Shown here in pieces: positions 55,532-63,500 of a DNA stretch of 64,000 nt. Source of the DNA: Streptomyces malaysiensis subsp. samsunensis (GTDB lineage Bacteria; Actinomycetota; Actinomycetes; Streptomycetales; Streptomycetaceae); the NCBI RefSeq assembly GCF_024519315.1, contig NZ_JANIIC010000049.1:1-64000 (forward strand), written 5' to 3'. The translations under genes and the position numbers were made by a program. How positions within the stretch are numbered: the first letter of the stretch is position 1; each line of letters begins with the position of its first letter. Below the pieces are notes generated by a model. The model did no database searches, had not been told where the DNA came from, and worked only from the letters and a program-made list of their open reading frames with translations.

Positions 55532-58500
55532 CGGGTCGCTGGGAATTCTGGATCGACCGGGGCGGAACCTTTACGGACGTCGTCGGCAAGCGTCCCGACG
55601 GCCGTCTGGTCACCCGCAAGCTGCTGTCCCACCATCCCGAGCGCTATAGGGACGCTGCCGTCGCCGGGATCCGGCAGACGCTGGGGCTCGGCCCCGGCGA
55701 ACCTGTCCCGGCCGAACGGATCGGCGTCGTCAAGATGGGCACCACGGTGGCCACCAACGCCCTGCTGGAGCGCACGGGCGAGCCGACCGTCCTCGTCGTC
55801 ACCGAGGGGTTCCGGGACGCGCTGCGCATCGCGTACCAGAACCGCCCCCGCCTCTTCGACCGCCGGATCCTGCTCCCCGAGGCGCTGTACGACCGGGTGG
55901 TGGAGATCCCCGAGCGGGTGGACGCCCATGGCGAGGTCGTCCGCCCCCTGGACCTCGACGCCGCCAGCGAGGCGCTGCGCGCCGCTCACCGCGACGGCTT
56001 CCGCAGCGCCGCCGTCGTCCTGCTGCACGGCTACCGGCACGCCGCGCACGAACAGGCGGTCGCCGCGGTGGCCCGCGCCCTCGGCTTCCCGCAAGTGAGC
56101 TGCTCCCACGAGGTCAGCCCGCTGATGAAACTGGTCTCCCGCGGCGACACCACCGTGGTCGACGCGTATCTCTCACCCATCCTGCGCCGCTATGTGGAGG
56201 ACGTGGCCACTGAACTGCCCGGTATCCGGCTGATGTTCATGCAGTCCAACGGAGGGCTGCGGGAGGCCGCGCACTTCCGGGGCAAGGACGCGGTGCTGTC
56301 CGGACCGGCGGGCGGTGTGGTGGGCATGGCGCGCTCCTCCGGCGAGGCCGGACACGACCGTGTCATCGGCTTCGACATGGGCGGCACCTCGACCGATGTC
56401 TCGCACTACGCGGGCGAGTTGGAGCGGGTCTTCGGCACCGAGGTGGCGGGGGTGCGGATGCGCGCCCCGATGATGAACATCCACACCGTGGCGGCGGGCG
56501 GCGGTTCGGTGCTCCACTTCGACGGCCGGCGCTACCGCGTGGGGCCGGACTCGGCCGGTGCCGTCCCCGGCCCCGCCTGCTACCGGCGCGGCGGCCCGCT
56601 GACCGTGACCGACGCCAATGTGATGCTCGGCCGGATCCAGCCCGACCACTTCCCGGCGGTCTTCGGCCCGCACGCCGACCAGCCGCTGGACGCGGCGACG
56701 GTCCGGGAGCGCTTCGCCGCCCTCGCCGAGAAGATCGCGGAGGCCACCGGCGACCGGCGCGGACCGGAGGAGGTCGCGGCGGGCTTCCTGGACATCGCCG
56801 TGCTCAACATGGCCAACGCGGTCAAGAAGATCTCCGTGCAGCGCGGCCGTGATGTCACCCGCTACGCGCTCACCAGCTTCGGCGGCGCGGGCGGCCAGCA
56901 CGCGTGCGCCGTCGCCGACGCGCTCGGCATCGGCACGGTGATCGTGCCGCCGCTCGCGGGGGTGCTCTCCGCGTACGGCATCGGGGTGGCCGACGCCACC
57001 GCCATGCGTGAGCAGGCCGTCGAGGCGGAGCTGGGCGAGGAGACGCTGGCGCGCGTGCGCGAGCTGTGCGCGCGGCTGGCCGGCCAGACCCGGGACGAAC
57101 TGCTCGCGGACGGCGTCCCGGAGTACACCCTGGACACCGTCGCACGGGTCCATCTGCGGTACGCGGGAACGGACTCCAGCATTCCCGTACCGCTGGGCTC
57201 CGCCCCCGCGATGACCGAGGACTTCATCCGCGCGCACCGCGCCCAATACGCCTTCACCATGGACAAGCCACTGGTCGTGGAGGCGGTCTCGGTCGAGGCG
57301 GTCGGCGCGTCCGGGCCCACCGGCGGCCATGCCGTGGAACCGCCGCCGAGGGAGGGCGAGCCGGCGCCCGTGGCGACCGTAAGGATGTTCTCGGAAGGGC
57401 GATGGCAGCGGACGGCGCTGTACGAACGCGGCCATATGCGCCCGGCGGACCGGGTCACCGGGCCCGCGATCATCGCCGAGGAGGACGCCACCACCGTGGT
57501 CGACCCCGGCTGGCAGGCCGCCATGGGCGAACGCGGCCATCTGCTGCTCACCCGGGTCAGGCCGCGGCCGAGCACCACCGCGGTCGGCACCGAGGTGGAC
57601 CCCGTGATGCTGGAGGTCTTCAACAGCCTCTTCATGGCCATCGCCGAGCAGATGGGTGTGCGCCTGGAGCACACCGCCCACTCCGTCAACATCAAGGAGC
57701 GGCTCGACTTCTCCTGCGCCCTCTTCGACGCCGAGGGCAATCTCATCGCCAACGCCCCCCACATCCCGGTGCATCTGGGCTCCATGGGCGAGTCCATCAA
57801 GGAGGTGCTGCGGCGCAACGGGGACGCCATGAGGCCAGGCGATGTGTACGCGATCAACGACCCGTACCACGGCGGCACCCATCTGCCGGATGTCACCGTG
57901 GTCAGCCCGGTCTTCGACGAGGCGGGGGAGCAACTCCTCTTCCTCGTGGCCTCGCGCGGCCACCACGCCGAGATCGGCGGCATCACCCCCGGCTCCATGC
58001 CCGCCTTCAGCCGCACCATCCAGGAGGAGGGCGTCCTCTTCGACAACTGGCTGCTGGTACGGGACGGGGCGCTGCGTGAGCGGGAGACCCGCGAGCTGCT
58101 GACCGGCGGGCCGTATCCGTCCCGCGCCCCGGACGCCAACCTCGCCGATCTGCGCGCCCAGATCGCCGCCAACGAGAAGGGCATCCAGGAACTGCGCCGG
58201 ATGATCGGGCAGTTCGGACTCGATGTGGTGCACGCCTATATGGGCCACGTCCAGGACAACGCCGAGGAGTCGGTGCGCCGTATCGTGGCCGATCTCCGCG
58301 ACGGCTCGTACCGCTACGAGACCGACGGCGGGGCGGTCATCCATGTGACCCTTACGGTGGACCGCGCGGCCCGTGGCGCCGTCCTGGACTTCACCGGCAC
58401 CTCGTCCCAGCGGCCGGGCAACGACAACGCGCCCAGCTCGGTGGTGATGGCGGCCGTGCTGTATGTCTTCCGGACGCTCGTCGCCGAGGACATCCCGCTC

Positions 58501-59172
58501 AACTCCGGCTGTCTGAAGCCCCTCGAGGTCCGCATCCCCGAGGGCTCCATGCTGGCGCCCGTCTTCCCGGCCGCCACGGTTGCCGGGAACGTCGAGACCT
58601 CCCAGGCCGTCACGGGCGCCCTGTACGCGGCCCTGGGCGTCCAGGCCGAGGGCTCCGGCACGATGAACAACGTCACCTTCGGCAATGACCGCGTCCAGTA
58701 CTACGAGACGGTCGCCAGCGGCTCCGGCGCCGGAGCCGGTTTCGACGGCGCGGACGCCGTGCAGACCCATATGACCAACTCCCGGCTGACCGACCCCGAG
58801 GTGCTGGAGTGGCGCTATCCGGTGCGGGTGGAGAGCTTCGCGATCCGCCGGGACAGCGGCGGCCGCGGCCGCTGGCGCGGCGGCCACGGCGTCACTCGCC
58901 GCATCCGCTTCCTGGAGCCGATGACCGTCGCCCTCCTCACCGGCCACCGCCGGGTGGCCCCGTACGGCATGGCGGGCGGTGAACCGGGCGCGCTGGGCGC
59001 GAACCTGATCGAGCGCGCCGACGGCTCGCTCCACCTCCTGGACGGCCGTGACGCGGCGGACGTCGGGGTGGGGGACGTCCTGGTCGTCCACACACCGGGC
59101 GGCGGCGGCTACGGCCCGGCGGAGGAGGGCGGGGACGGATTGTCGGTGTCGGATGCCAGATTGGACGCATGA
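55528..59172 (+). CDS. Fused 5-oxoprolinase / hydantoinase HyuA-HyuB
   Basis: 1214 residues, the usual length of the fused enzyme. The HyuA part (1 to about 680) opens with WIDRGGTFTDVVGKRPDGR, the ATP-binding actin-like loop, and has IGFDMGGTSTDVSHYAG; the HyuB part (about 693-1200) begins MLEVFNSLFMAIAEQMGV and has NDPYHGGTHLPD. Such enzymes open 5-oxoproline to glutamate with ATP, or hydrolyse hydantoins. GTG at 55528 overlaps the previous stop, and the end overlaps the next ATG. Strikingly, the unrelated pxpABC type lies 2 kb downstream. Confidence 0.9.
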   Translation: MTGRWEFWIDRGGTFTDVVGKRPDGRLVTRKLLSHHPERYRDAAVAGIRQTLGLGPGEPVPAERIGVVKMGTTVATNALLERTGEPTVLVVTEGFRDALRIAYQNRPRLFDRRILLPEALYDRVVEIPERVDAHGEVVRPLDLDAASEALRAAHRDGFRSAAVVLLHGYRHAAHEQAVAAVARALGFPQVSCSHEVSPLMKLVSRGDTTVVDAYLSPILRRYVEDVATELPGIRLMFMQSNGGLREAAHFRGKDAVLSGPAGGVVGMARSSGEAGHDRVIGFDMGGTSTDVSHYAGELERVFGTEVAGVRMRAPMMNIHTVAAGGGSVLHFDGRRYRVGPDSAGAVPGPACYRRGGPLTVTDANVMLGRIQPDHFPAVFGPHADQPLDAATVRERFAALAEKIAEATGDRRGPEEVAAGFLDIAVLNMANAVKKISVQRGRDVTRYALTSFGGAGGQHACAVADALGIGTVIVPPLAGVLSAYGIGVADATAMREQAVEAELGEETLARVRELCARLAGQTRDELLADGVPEYTLDTVARVHLRYAGTDSSIPVPLGSAPAMTEDFIRAHRAQYAFTMDKPLVVEAVSVEAVGASGPTGGHAVEPPPREGEPAPVATVRMFSEGRWQRTALYERGHMRPADRVTGPAIIAEEDATTVVDPGWQAAMGERGHLLLTRVRPRPSTTAVGTEVDPVMLEVFNSLFMAIAEQMGVRLEHTAHSVNIKERLDFSCALFDAEGNLIANAPHIPVHLGSMGESIKEVLRRNGDAMRPGDVYAINDPYHGGTHLPDVTVVSPVFDEAGEQLLFLVASRGHHAEIGGITPGSMPAFSRTIQEEGVLFDNWLLVRDGALRERETRELLTGGPYPSRAPDANLADLRAQIAANEKGIQELRRMIGQFGLDVVHAYMGHVQDNAEESVRRIVADLRDGSYRYETDGGAVIHVTLTVDRAARGAVLDFTGTSSQRPGNDNAPSSVVMAAVLYVFRTLVAEDIPLNSGCLKPLEVRIPEGSMLAPVFPAATVAGNVETSQAVTGALYAALGVQAEGSGTMNNVTFGNDRVQYYETVASGSGAGAGFDGADAVQTHMTNSRLTDPEVLEWRYPVRVESFAIRRDSGGRGRWRGGHGVTRRIRFLEPMTVALLTGHRRVAPYGMAGGEPGALGANLIERADGSLHLLDGRDAADVGVGDVLVVHTPGGGGYGPAEEGGDGLSVSDARLDA

Positions 59173-60206
59173 CCGACTGGCAGGACATCCACGACTGGAC
59201 GGATCTGAGGGCCGTGCGCGCCGCGCTAGCCGCGGGGGCCGATCCCGACCGTGCCCCCGGCGGCCATATGGCGCCGCTGCACTCCGCGGCCTGTGCGGGA
59301 AGCGTCGAGGTGCTGGCCGAACTGCTCACGGTGGCGAGGGAGGTGGACCGGCCGGACTCGGAGGACCGCACCCCGCTGTGGCACGCGGTGCGCAACTGGG
59401 ACCGGGAGAAGGCGTCGGCGCTCATCTCGGCCGGGGCCGACCCCTGGCGGCCGCGCACGGCCGACGGACGGTGCCCGGGGGAGCTGGCGTGGTGGACACC
59501 GCTGGCCGACCTGGTGGCCGGGCTGCCCGGTGCGCGGGAGCCGGCCCCGGAGGAGCGGGCCGCGCAGCGGGCGGCCGATGAGCTGATTGCCGCCTTCGAC
59601 GACGGGGGCGGGAAGGGCGGCGAGTATCACGACTGGGGCTGTGTGGCGTTCGTGGCCGGGCGGAGCGTGGCGGAGGTCGTGGCCGAGTTGGGGGGAGACG
59701 TCGTGGCGACCATCGGCGAGGACGGGGACGAGGACGAGGGCGGGGACGGAGGCAGGGACGGGGACGCCGAGGAGGACGGCGAAGTCGACTACGCGGACGT
59801 CCTGTTGGAGGACGAAGGGCGGGTGCTGGTCGGCGCGGCGCCCGGGGGTGTGGTGCTCCAGCAGTTCGACGGGATCGCCATCCATGAGGAGAGGCTGCTG
59901 GGGCCGCTCTCCGTGGGCGCCGTGGCCGTCTCGGTCTTCGACCACCCCGACGCGTTCATCCACCCTTCCGTAGCCCGCGACGGGGTGATGTGCCCCTCCG
60001 AGGAGGTCATGCTCGATCCGGGGCCGGGCGATCCGGAGGAGGCGTGGCGGTACCGCTTCGGGGACGGCGGGCATCCGTCCGGCTGGACGGCGCGGGCGCT
60101 GGCGATGGCCGCCGCGGTCACGGGGGGCGCGGTCGACGGCGGGCCGCGGTGGATCGGCCGGCCGGGCAGCAGCGTCGTCCGGCTGCCCGGCCATCTGCGG
60201 CACTGA
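59169..60206 (+). CDS. Ankyrin-repeat protein with acidic central segment
   Basis: 345 residues. At least two ankyrin repeats are visible near the N-terminus (LAAGADPDRAPGGHMAPLHS and RTPLWHAVRNWDREKASALI). An acidic, Asp/Glu/Gly-rich stretch lies around residues 178-205. The C-terminal domain, after a YADVLLEDEGRVLVG segment, is not recognised. No enzyme motif. It is the last gene of the operon (ATGA overlap with the oxoprolinase), so it may bind that enzyme or sense its product; this is inference. Confidence 0.78.
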   Translation: MTDWQDIHDWTDLRAVRAALAAGADPDRAPGGHMAPLHSAACAGSVEVLAELLTVAREVDRPDSEDRTPLWHAVRNWDREKASALISAGADPWRPRTADGRCPGELAWWTPLADLVAGLPGAREPAPEERAAQRAADELIAAFDDGGGKGGEYHDWGCVAFVAGRSVAEVVAELGGDVVATIGEDGDEDEGGDGGRDGDAEEDGEVDYADVLLEDEGRVLVGAAPGGVVLQQFDGIAIHEERLLGPLSVGAVAVSVFDHPDAFIHPSVARDGVMCPSEEVMLDPGPGDPEEAWRYRFGDGGHPSGWTARALAMAAAVTGGAVDGGPRWIGRPGSSVVRLPGHLRH

Positions 60207-60221
60207 CGGCCGGGGGAGGGA

Positions 60222-60266
60222 CGCTTCTGGGATCGACGCCTCCGGGATCGACACTTCTGGGATCGA
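60222..60266. repeat. Three 15-bp direct repeats ending in GGGATCGA
   Basis: CGCTTCTGGGATCGA, CGCCTCCGGGATCGA and CACTTCTGGGATCGA follow one another, starting 16 bases after the ankyrin stop. This is part of a 327-bp gene-free space; the remainder holds the hairpin at 60284 and the leader of the WhiB gene. Confidence 0.7.
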
Positions 60267-60283
60267 TACCTCTGGCAGGGAGG

Positions 60284-60308
60284 CCCGGGGGGAGGGAGCA
60301 CCCCCGGG
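60284..60308 (+). terminator. Hairpin ending the glycosyltransferase-ankyrin operon
   Basis: CCCGGGGG and CCCCCGGG form an 8-bp stem with a 9-base loop. A second small stem TCTCGG/CCGAGA follows. They lie between the ankyrin and WhiB genes. Confidence 0.6.
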
Positions 60309-60533
60309 AGGGACGTCTCTCGGAAGGGCCGAGACCCCCGGGGCCCCATCGAACAAGTCCGGTGTGCGGCATGGCGTGTTCGGATCAGTTTGCGGCCGCC
60401 GCGATCGGAAACCCGAACCTTGTCAAAGCCCGCCCGGACGCCCCCGCATGGTTCCTGGGCGTCCGCCCACGAACCATGCGCGTACGCCCGACGGCGGGCA
60501 CGGTCAGCACCGCCGTTCAGGGAAGGGGCAGCC

Positions 60534-60800
60534 ATGGCCTGGTGGCAGAACGCCGAATGCACGTATGAGGACCCGGAGCTGTTCTTCCCGGTGGGGGCGG
60601 CGGGCCCCGCCGCGCAGAAGCAGGAGGCGCGGGCCAAGGAGGTCTGCCGCCGCTGCCCGGTGATCCAGGAGTGCCTGGAGTACGCGCTGGAGAGCGGGAT
60701 GACCCACGGGGTCTGGGGCGGCACCGGTGAGGAGGAGCGCCGTGCGCTGCGGCGCAAGGCGCAGCGCGGGGAGCGGGCCGGCGCACGGCGTGCCCGCTGA
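60534..60800 (+). CDS. WhiB-family iron-sulfur regulator
   Basis: 88 residues. Four cysteines (C9, C38, C41, C47, the last three in EVCRRCPVIQEC) bind a 4Fe-4S cluster, and GVWGGT followed by a basic tail is the DNA- and sigma-contact region. Short WhiB-like proteins of this size regulate development, redox response or antibiotic resistance. Which member it is cannot be told from the window. ATG at 60534 follows AAGGGG; a longer upstream frame lacks similarity. Confidence 0.9.
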   Translation: MAWWQNAECTYEDPELFFPVGAAGPAAQKQEARAKEVCRRCPVIQECLEYALESGMTHGVWGGTGEEERRALRRKAQRGERAGARRAR

Positions 60801-60854
60801 GCGGATCGGCGGAAGCGCCGGCCGCGGTTCGCAAGGCGCCCTGAAGGGACGCGG

Positions 60855-60910
60855 GGCTGTGTCGATATGCGGCTCCGCCGCGGCTGTGTCGATATGCGGC
60901 TACCGCCGCG
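60855..60910 (+). repeat. Two tandem copies of the 28-bp intergenic element
   Basis: GGCTGTGTCGATATGCGGCT starts each copy (60855 and 60882); they end CCGCCGCG and ACCGCCGCG. In the second, the loop changes TCC to TACC while the GCGGC/GCCGC stem is kept. A third copy in reverse orientation is at 19539. Lies between the WhiB gene and the convergent pxpC gene. Confidence 0.8.
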
Positions 60911-60975
60911 TGGGCGATCGGCCACGACGGTGCCGCGGATGATCGGCGGCAGGCAGGGCACTTCCGGCGGAGCGC

Positions 60976-61881
60976 TCAGCCCGTGGCGTTCCGCCCGGCG
61001 GGCGGCCCCCAGGAGGCCCGGCCCAGCGGGGTGAACCGCACCGGGGTGCCCGGGACGGCCTGCGCGGCGGCGGCCAGATACGCCTCCGGCACGACGCCCA
61101 CCACCGGGTAGCCGCCGGTCGTCGGATGGTCGGCGAGGAAGAGCACCGGCCGTCCGTCCGGCGGCACTTGGAGCGCGCCGAGCGCCATCCCCTCGCTGGC
61201 CAGCTCACCGTCCAGGGCCCGCTCCAGCGAGGGGCCCTCGGTGCGCAGGCCGATCCGGTTGCTCGCGGCAGAGACACGGAAGTCCCCGGTGGCCAGGGTG
61301 CGCAGCCCCGCCGGGGTGAACCAGTCGTCGCGGGGGCCGAGCACCACGGGGAGCACCAGCTCCGGTGCCACGCCCCGGTGCGGGACCCCGTCCACACCGG
61401 GCACGGGCCCGTGCGGCGTTCCGAGCCGCAGCACCGCGCCGTCCACGAGCGGCGCCGGACCGAGCCCGGAGAGCACATCGGTGGCCCGGCTGCCGAGCAC
61501 CGGCTCGGCTTCGACACCGCCGTCGAACGCCATATAGCTGCGCACTCCGTGGGCGGCGGCCCCGGCCTCCAGAAGCGCACCCGCCGGCACCCGTACGGCC
61601 GCTCCCCACGCGGCGGGGCGGCCGTCGACCGTGACCGGGCAGGGCGCGCCGGTGACCGCGACCGTCGCCGCGCGGCGCAGCCGCACCGCACAGCCGGTCA
61701 GCGTGGTCTCCAGGGTCGCGGCCCCTTCGGCGTTGCCCACCAGGCGGTTGGCGAGCCGGTGGGCGGGCTGGTCGAGCGCGCCCGAGCGGGGCACCCCGAG
61801 ATGGGCATGGCCGCCGCGGCCCAGGTCCTGGACGGTGGTCAGTGCTCCCGGCCGTACGACGACGAAGGCGCTGTCGGTCAT
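60976..61881 (-). CDS. pxpC: PxpC: 5-oxoprolinase subunit C (KipA-like, biotin-carboxylase-type fold)
   Basis: 301 residues. Family motifs: VVRPGALTTVQDLGRGGHAHLGVPRSGALD at the start (given here as its opening and closing words VVRPGAL and GVPRSGALD), later VSAASNRIGLRTEGP and FLADHPTTGGYPVVG. With PxpA and PxpB it cleaves 5-oxoproline to glutamate using ATP. The ATG at 61881 overlaps the pxpB stop by four bases. Confidence 0.9.
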   Translation of the reverse strand: MTDSAFVVVRPGALTTVQDLGRGGHAHLGVPRSGALDQPAHRLANRLVGNAEGAATLETTLTGCAVRLRRAATVAVTGAPCPVTVDGRPAAWGAAVRVPAGALLEAGAAAHGVRSYMAFDGGVEAEPVLGSRATDVLSGLGPAPLVDGAVLRLGTPHGPVPGVDGVPHRGVAPELVLPVVLGPRDDWFTPAGLRTLATGDFRVSAASNRIGLRTEGPSLERALDGELASEGMALGALQVPPDGRPVLFLADHPTTGGYPVVGVVPEAYLAAAAQAVPGTPVRFTPLGRASWGPPAGRNATG

Positions 61882-62564
61882 GGGGCCGCCCCTTCCGACG
61901 CCGCCTGCTCCGGGGTGGTCGAGTCCGGTGTTGTGTCCGCCGTATCCCATACCGGGATGAAGCGGACGCGGGTGCCGGGGGTGAAGAGCGCCGCCGGTTC
62001 CCGTGCGCTGTCCCACAGCACGGCGTCCGTGGTCCCGATGAGCTGCCAGCCGCCGGGGGAGGCGCGCGGATAGACGCCTGTGTACGCGCCCGCGAGGCCC
62101 ACCGAACCGACCGGCACCCGGGTCCTGGGCGTCGCCCGGCGCGGCATGTGGAACCGCTCGGGCAGCCCGGTCAGATAGCCGAAACCGGGCGCGAAGCCGC
62201 AGAAGGCCACCCGGAACTCGGTGCCCGAGTGGATCCGTACGGCCTCCTCGGGCGGCACCCCCCACCGCCGCGCGACCTCGGCCAGATCGGGCCCGTCGTA
62301 GCGCACGGGCACCTCGACGATCTCGCTGTCGCCGCGGTCGAGGGGCGGTATCCGCCAGCCCGGCAGCTCGGCGGCGAGCCGTCCGGGGTCGGCGAGTCCG
62401 TCGAGGAACACGGTGCGGGCGGCGGGCACGATCTCGCGGACGGCGGGCAGCAGCCGCGCGGCGGCGCGGCGCAACAGCTCGGCGTGGAGCGCCTCGGCGG
62501 CCTCGCCGCTTTCGAGTTCGACGAGCAGCCCGTGCTCGCCGACGGGCAGGGTCCGCATGGTCAT
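61878..62564 (-). CDS. pxpB: PxpB: 5-oxoprolinase subunit B (KipI-like)
   Basis: 228 residues. Signature segments are VPVRYDGPDLAEVARRWG, EFRVAFCGFAPGFGYLTGLP and SVGLAGAYTGVYPRASPGGW, all typical of KipI/PxpB. KipI itself inhibits a sporulation kinase in Bacillus, but linkage to pxpA and pxpC points to 5-oxoproline use. The ATG at 62564 overlaps the pxpA stop (ATGA); the ATG at 62558 is an alternative. Confidence 0.9.
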   Translation of the reverse strand: MTMRTLPVGEHGLLVELESGEAAEALHAELLRRAAARLLPAVREIVPAARTVFLDGLADPGRLAAELPGWRIPPLDRGDSEIVEVPVRYDGPDLAEVARRWGVPPEEAVRIHSGTEFRVAFCGFAPGFGYLTGLPERFHMPRRATPRTRVPVGSVGLAGAYTGVYPRASPGGWQLIGTTDAVLWDSAREPAALFTPGTRVRFIPVWDTADTTPDSTTPEQAASEGAAP

Positions 62565-63340
62565 GTGAACGCCGCCACGCGCACCCCCGCGACCGTCAGC
62601 TCGGACCGTACCCGGCGGGCGAGGTCGGCGGCGCCGGGGGTGTCGCCGTGGACACACAGCGAGCGCACGTCCACCTCGATGCGCTGTCCGTCGATCGAGG
62701 TCACCGCGTGGTCGCGGGCGAAGCCGAGGGCGCGCTTGACCACCGTGTCGGGGTCGGAGACCACGGCGCCGGGCTCGCCGCGCGGTACGAGCGTCCCGGC
62801 GGCGGTGTAGGCGCGGTCGGCGAATGCCTCGGCGACCACCGGCAGCCCGGCCGCGCGGGCCGCCTCGTGCAGCCGGGATCCGGGCAGCCCCAGCACCGGC
62901 AGCGGACCGCCAGCGGCCAGGGTGACGCCCTTGACCACGGCGGCCGCCTGCGCTTCGTCGTGCACGCTGCGGTTGTAGAGCGCCCCATGCGGTTTGACGT
63001 AGTGCACCCGCGCCCCGGCGGCACGGGCGAAGATCTCCAACGCGCCGATTTGATAGGCGATCTCGTCGGCCAGCTCCCGCGGCGGAACGTCCATGCTGCG
63101 GCGGCCGAAACCGGCCAGGTCCCGGTAGGAGACCTGGGCCCCGATGCGCACCCCGTGCTCGGCGGCCAGCTCGCACACCCGGCGCATGGTCGAGGGGTCC
63201 CCGGCGTGGAACCCGCAGGCGACATTGGCGCTGGTGACGATGGACAGCAGGGCCTCGTCGTCGGTGAGCCGCCAGCGGCCGAACCCCTCGCCGAGGTCGG
63301 CGTTGAGATCGATGGACAGGTTCGCCAAGGATGCGGTCAT
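62561..63340 (-). CDS. pxpA: PxpA: 5-oxoprolinase subunit A (LamB/YcsF)
   Basis: 259 residues. LamB/YcsF motifs: IDLNADLGEGFGRW, SANVACGFHAGDPSTM, YVKPHGALYN and SLCVHGDTPGA. First gene of the pxpABC operon, divergent from a GntR regulator with an operator-like palindrome between them. The ATG at 63340 is chosen because conserved sequence begins ten residues later; the frame opens further upstream across the palindrome. Confidence 0.92.
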   Translation of the reverse strand: MTASLANLSIDLNADLGEGFGRWRLTDDEALLSIVTSANVACGFHAGDPSTMRRVCELAAEHGVRIGAQVSYRDLAGFGRRSMDVPPRELADEIAYQIGALEIFARAAGARVHYVKPHGALYNRSVHDEAQAAAVVKGVTLAAGGPLPVLGLPGSRLHEAARAAGLPVVAEAFADRAYTAAGTLVPRGEPGAVVSDPDTVVKRALGFARDHAVTSIDGQRIEVDVRSLCVHGDTPGAADLARRVRSELTVAGVRVAAFT

Positions 63341-63400
63341 ATCCGTCCGTTCGGGCGTGGGGGATACGGGAGGGGCTGTGGGTGGCACATCAAGGTAAGC

Positions 63401-63415
63401 GATCGTTGAACGATC
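63401..63415. promoter_or_regulatory. Probable GntR operator between pxpA and the GntR gene
   Basis: GATCGTTGAACGATC is a perfect 15-bp palindrome apart from its central base. It lies 61 bases from pxpA and 86 from the GntR gene. FadR-subfamily GntR proteins bind short palindromes of this kind next to their own genes. Confidence 0.68.
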
Positions 63416-63500
63416 CGACAAGATGGTTGTTGTCCGGTGACGGTTTCTGGGCTTGACTTCTCGCTATACGGGACGAACGAGACGCCGAACAGGGGCTGAT

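Noticed and set aside
51532..60206. The operon as a secondary-metabolite cluster
   Set aside because: It has no synthase, carrier protein or resistance gene; the glycosyltransferase type is that of cell-envelope glycolipids.
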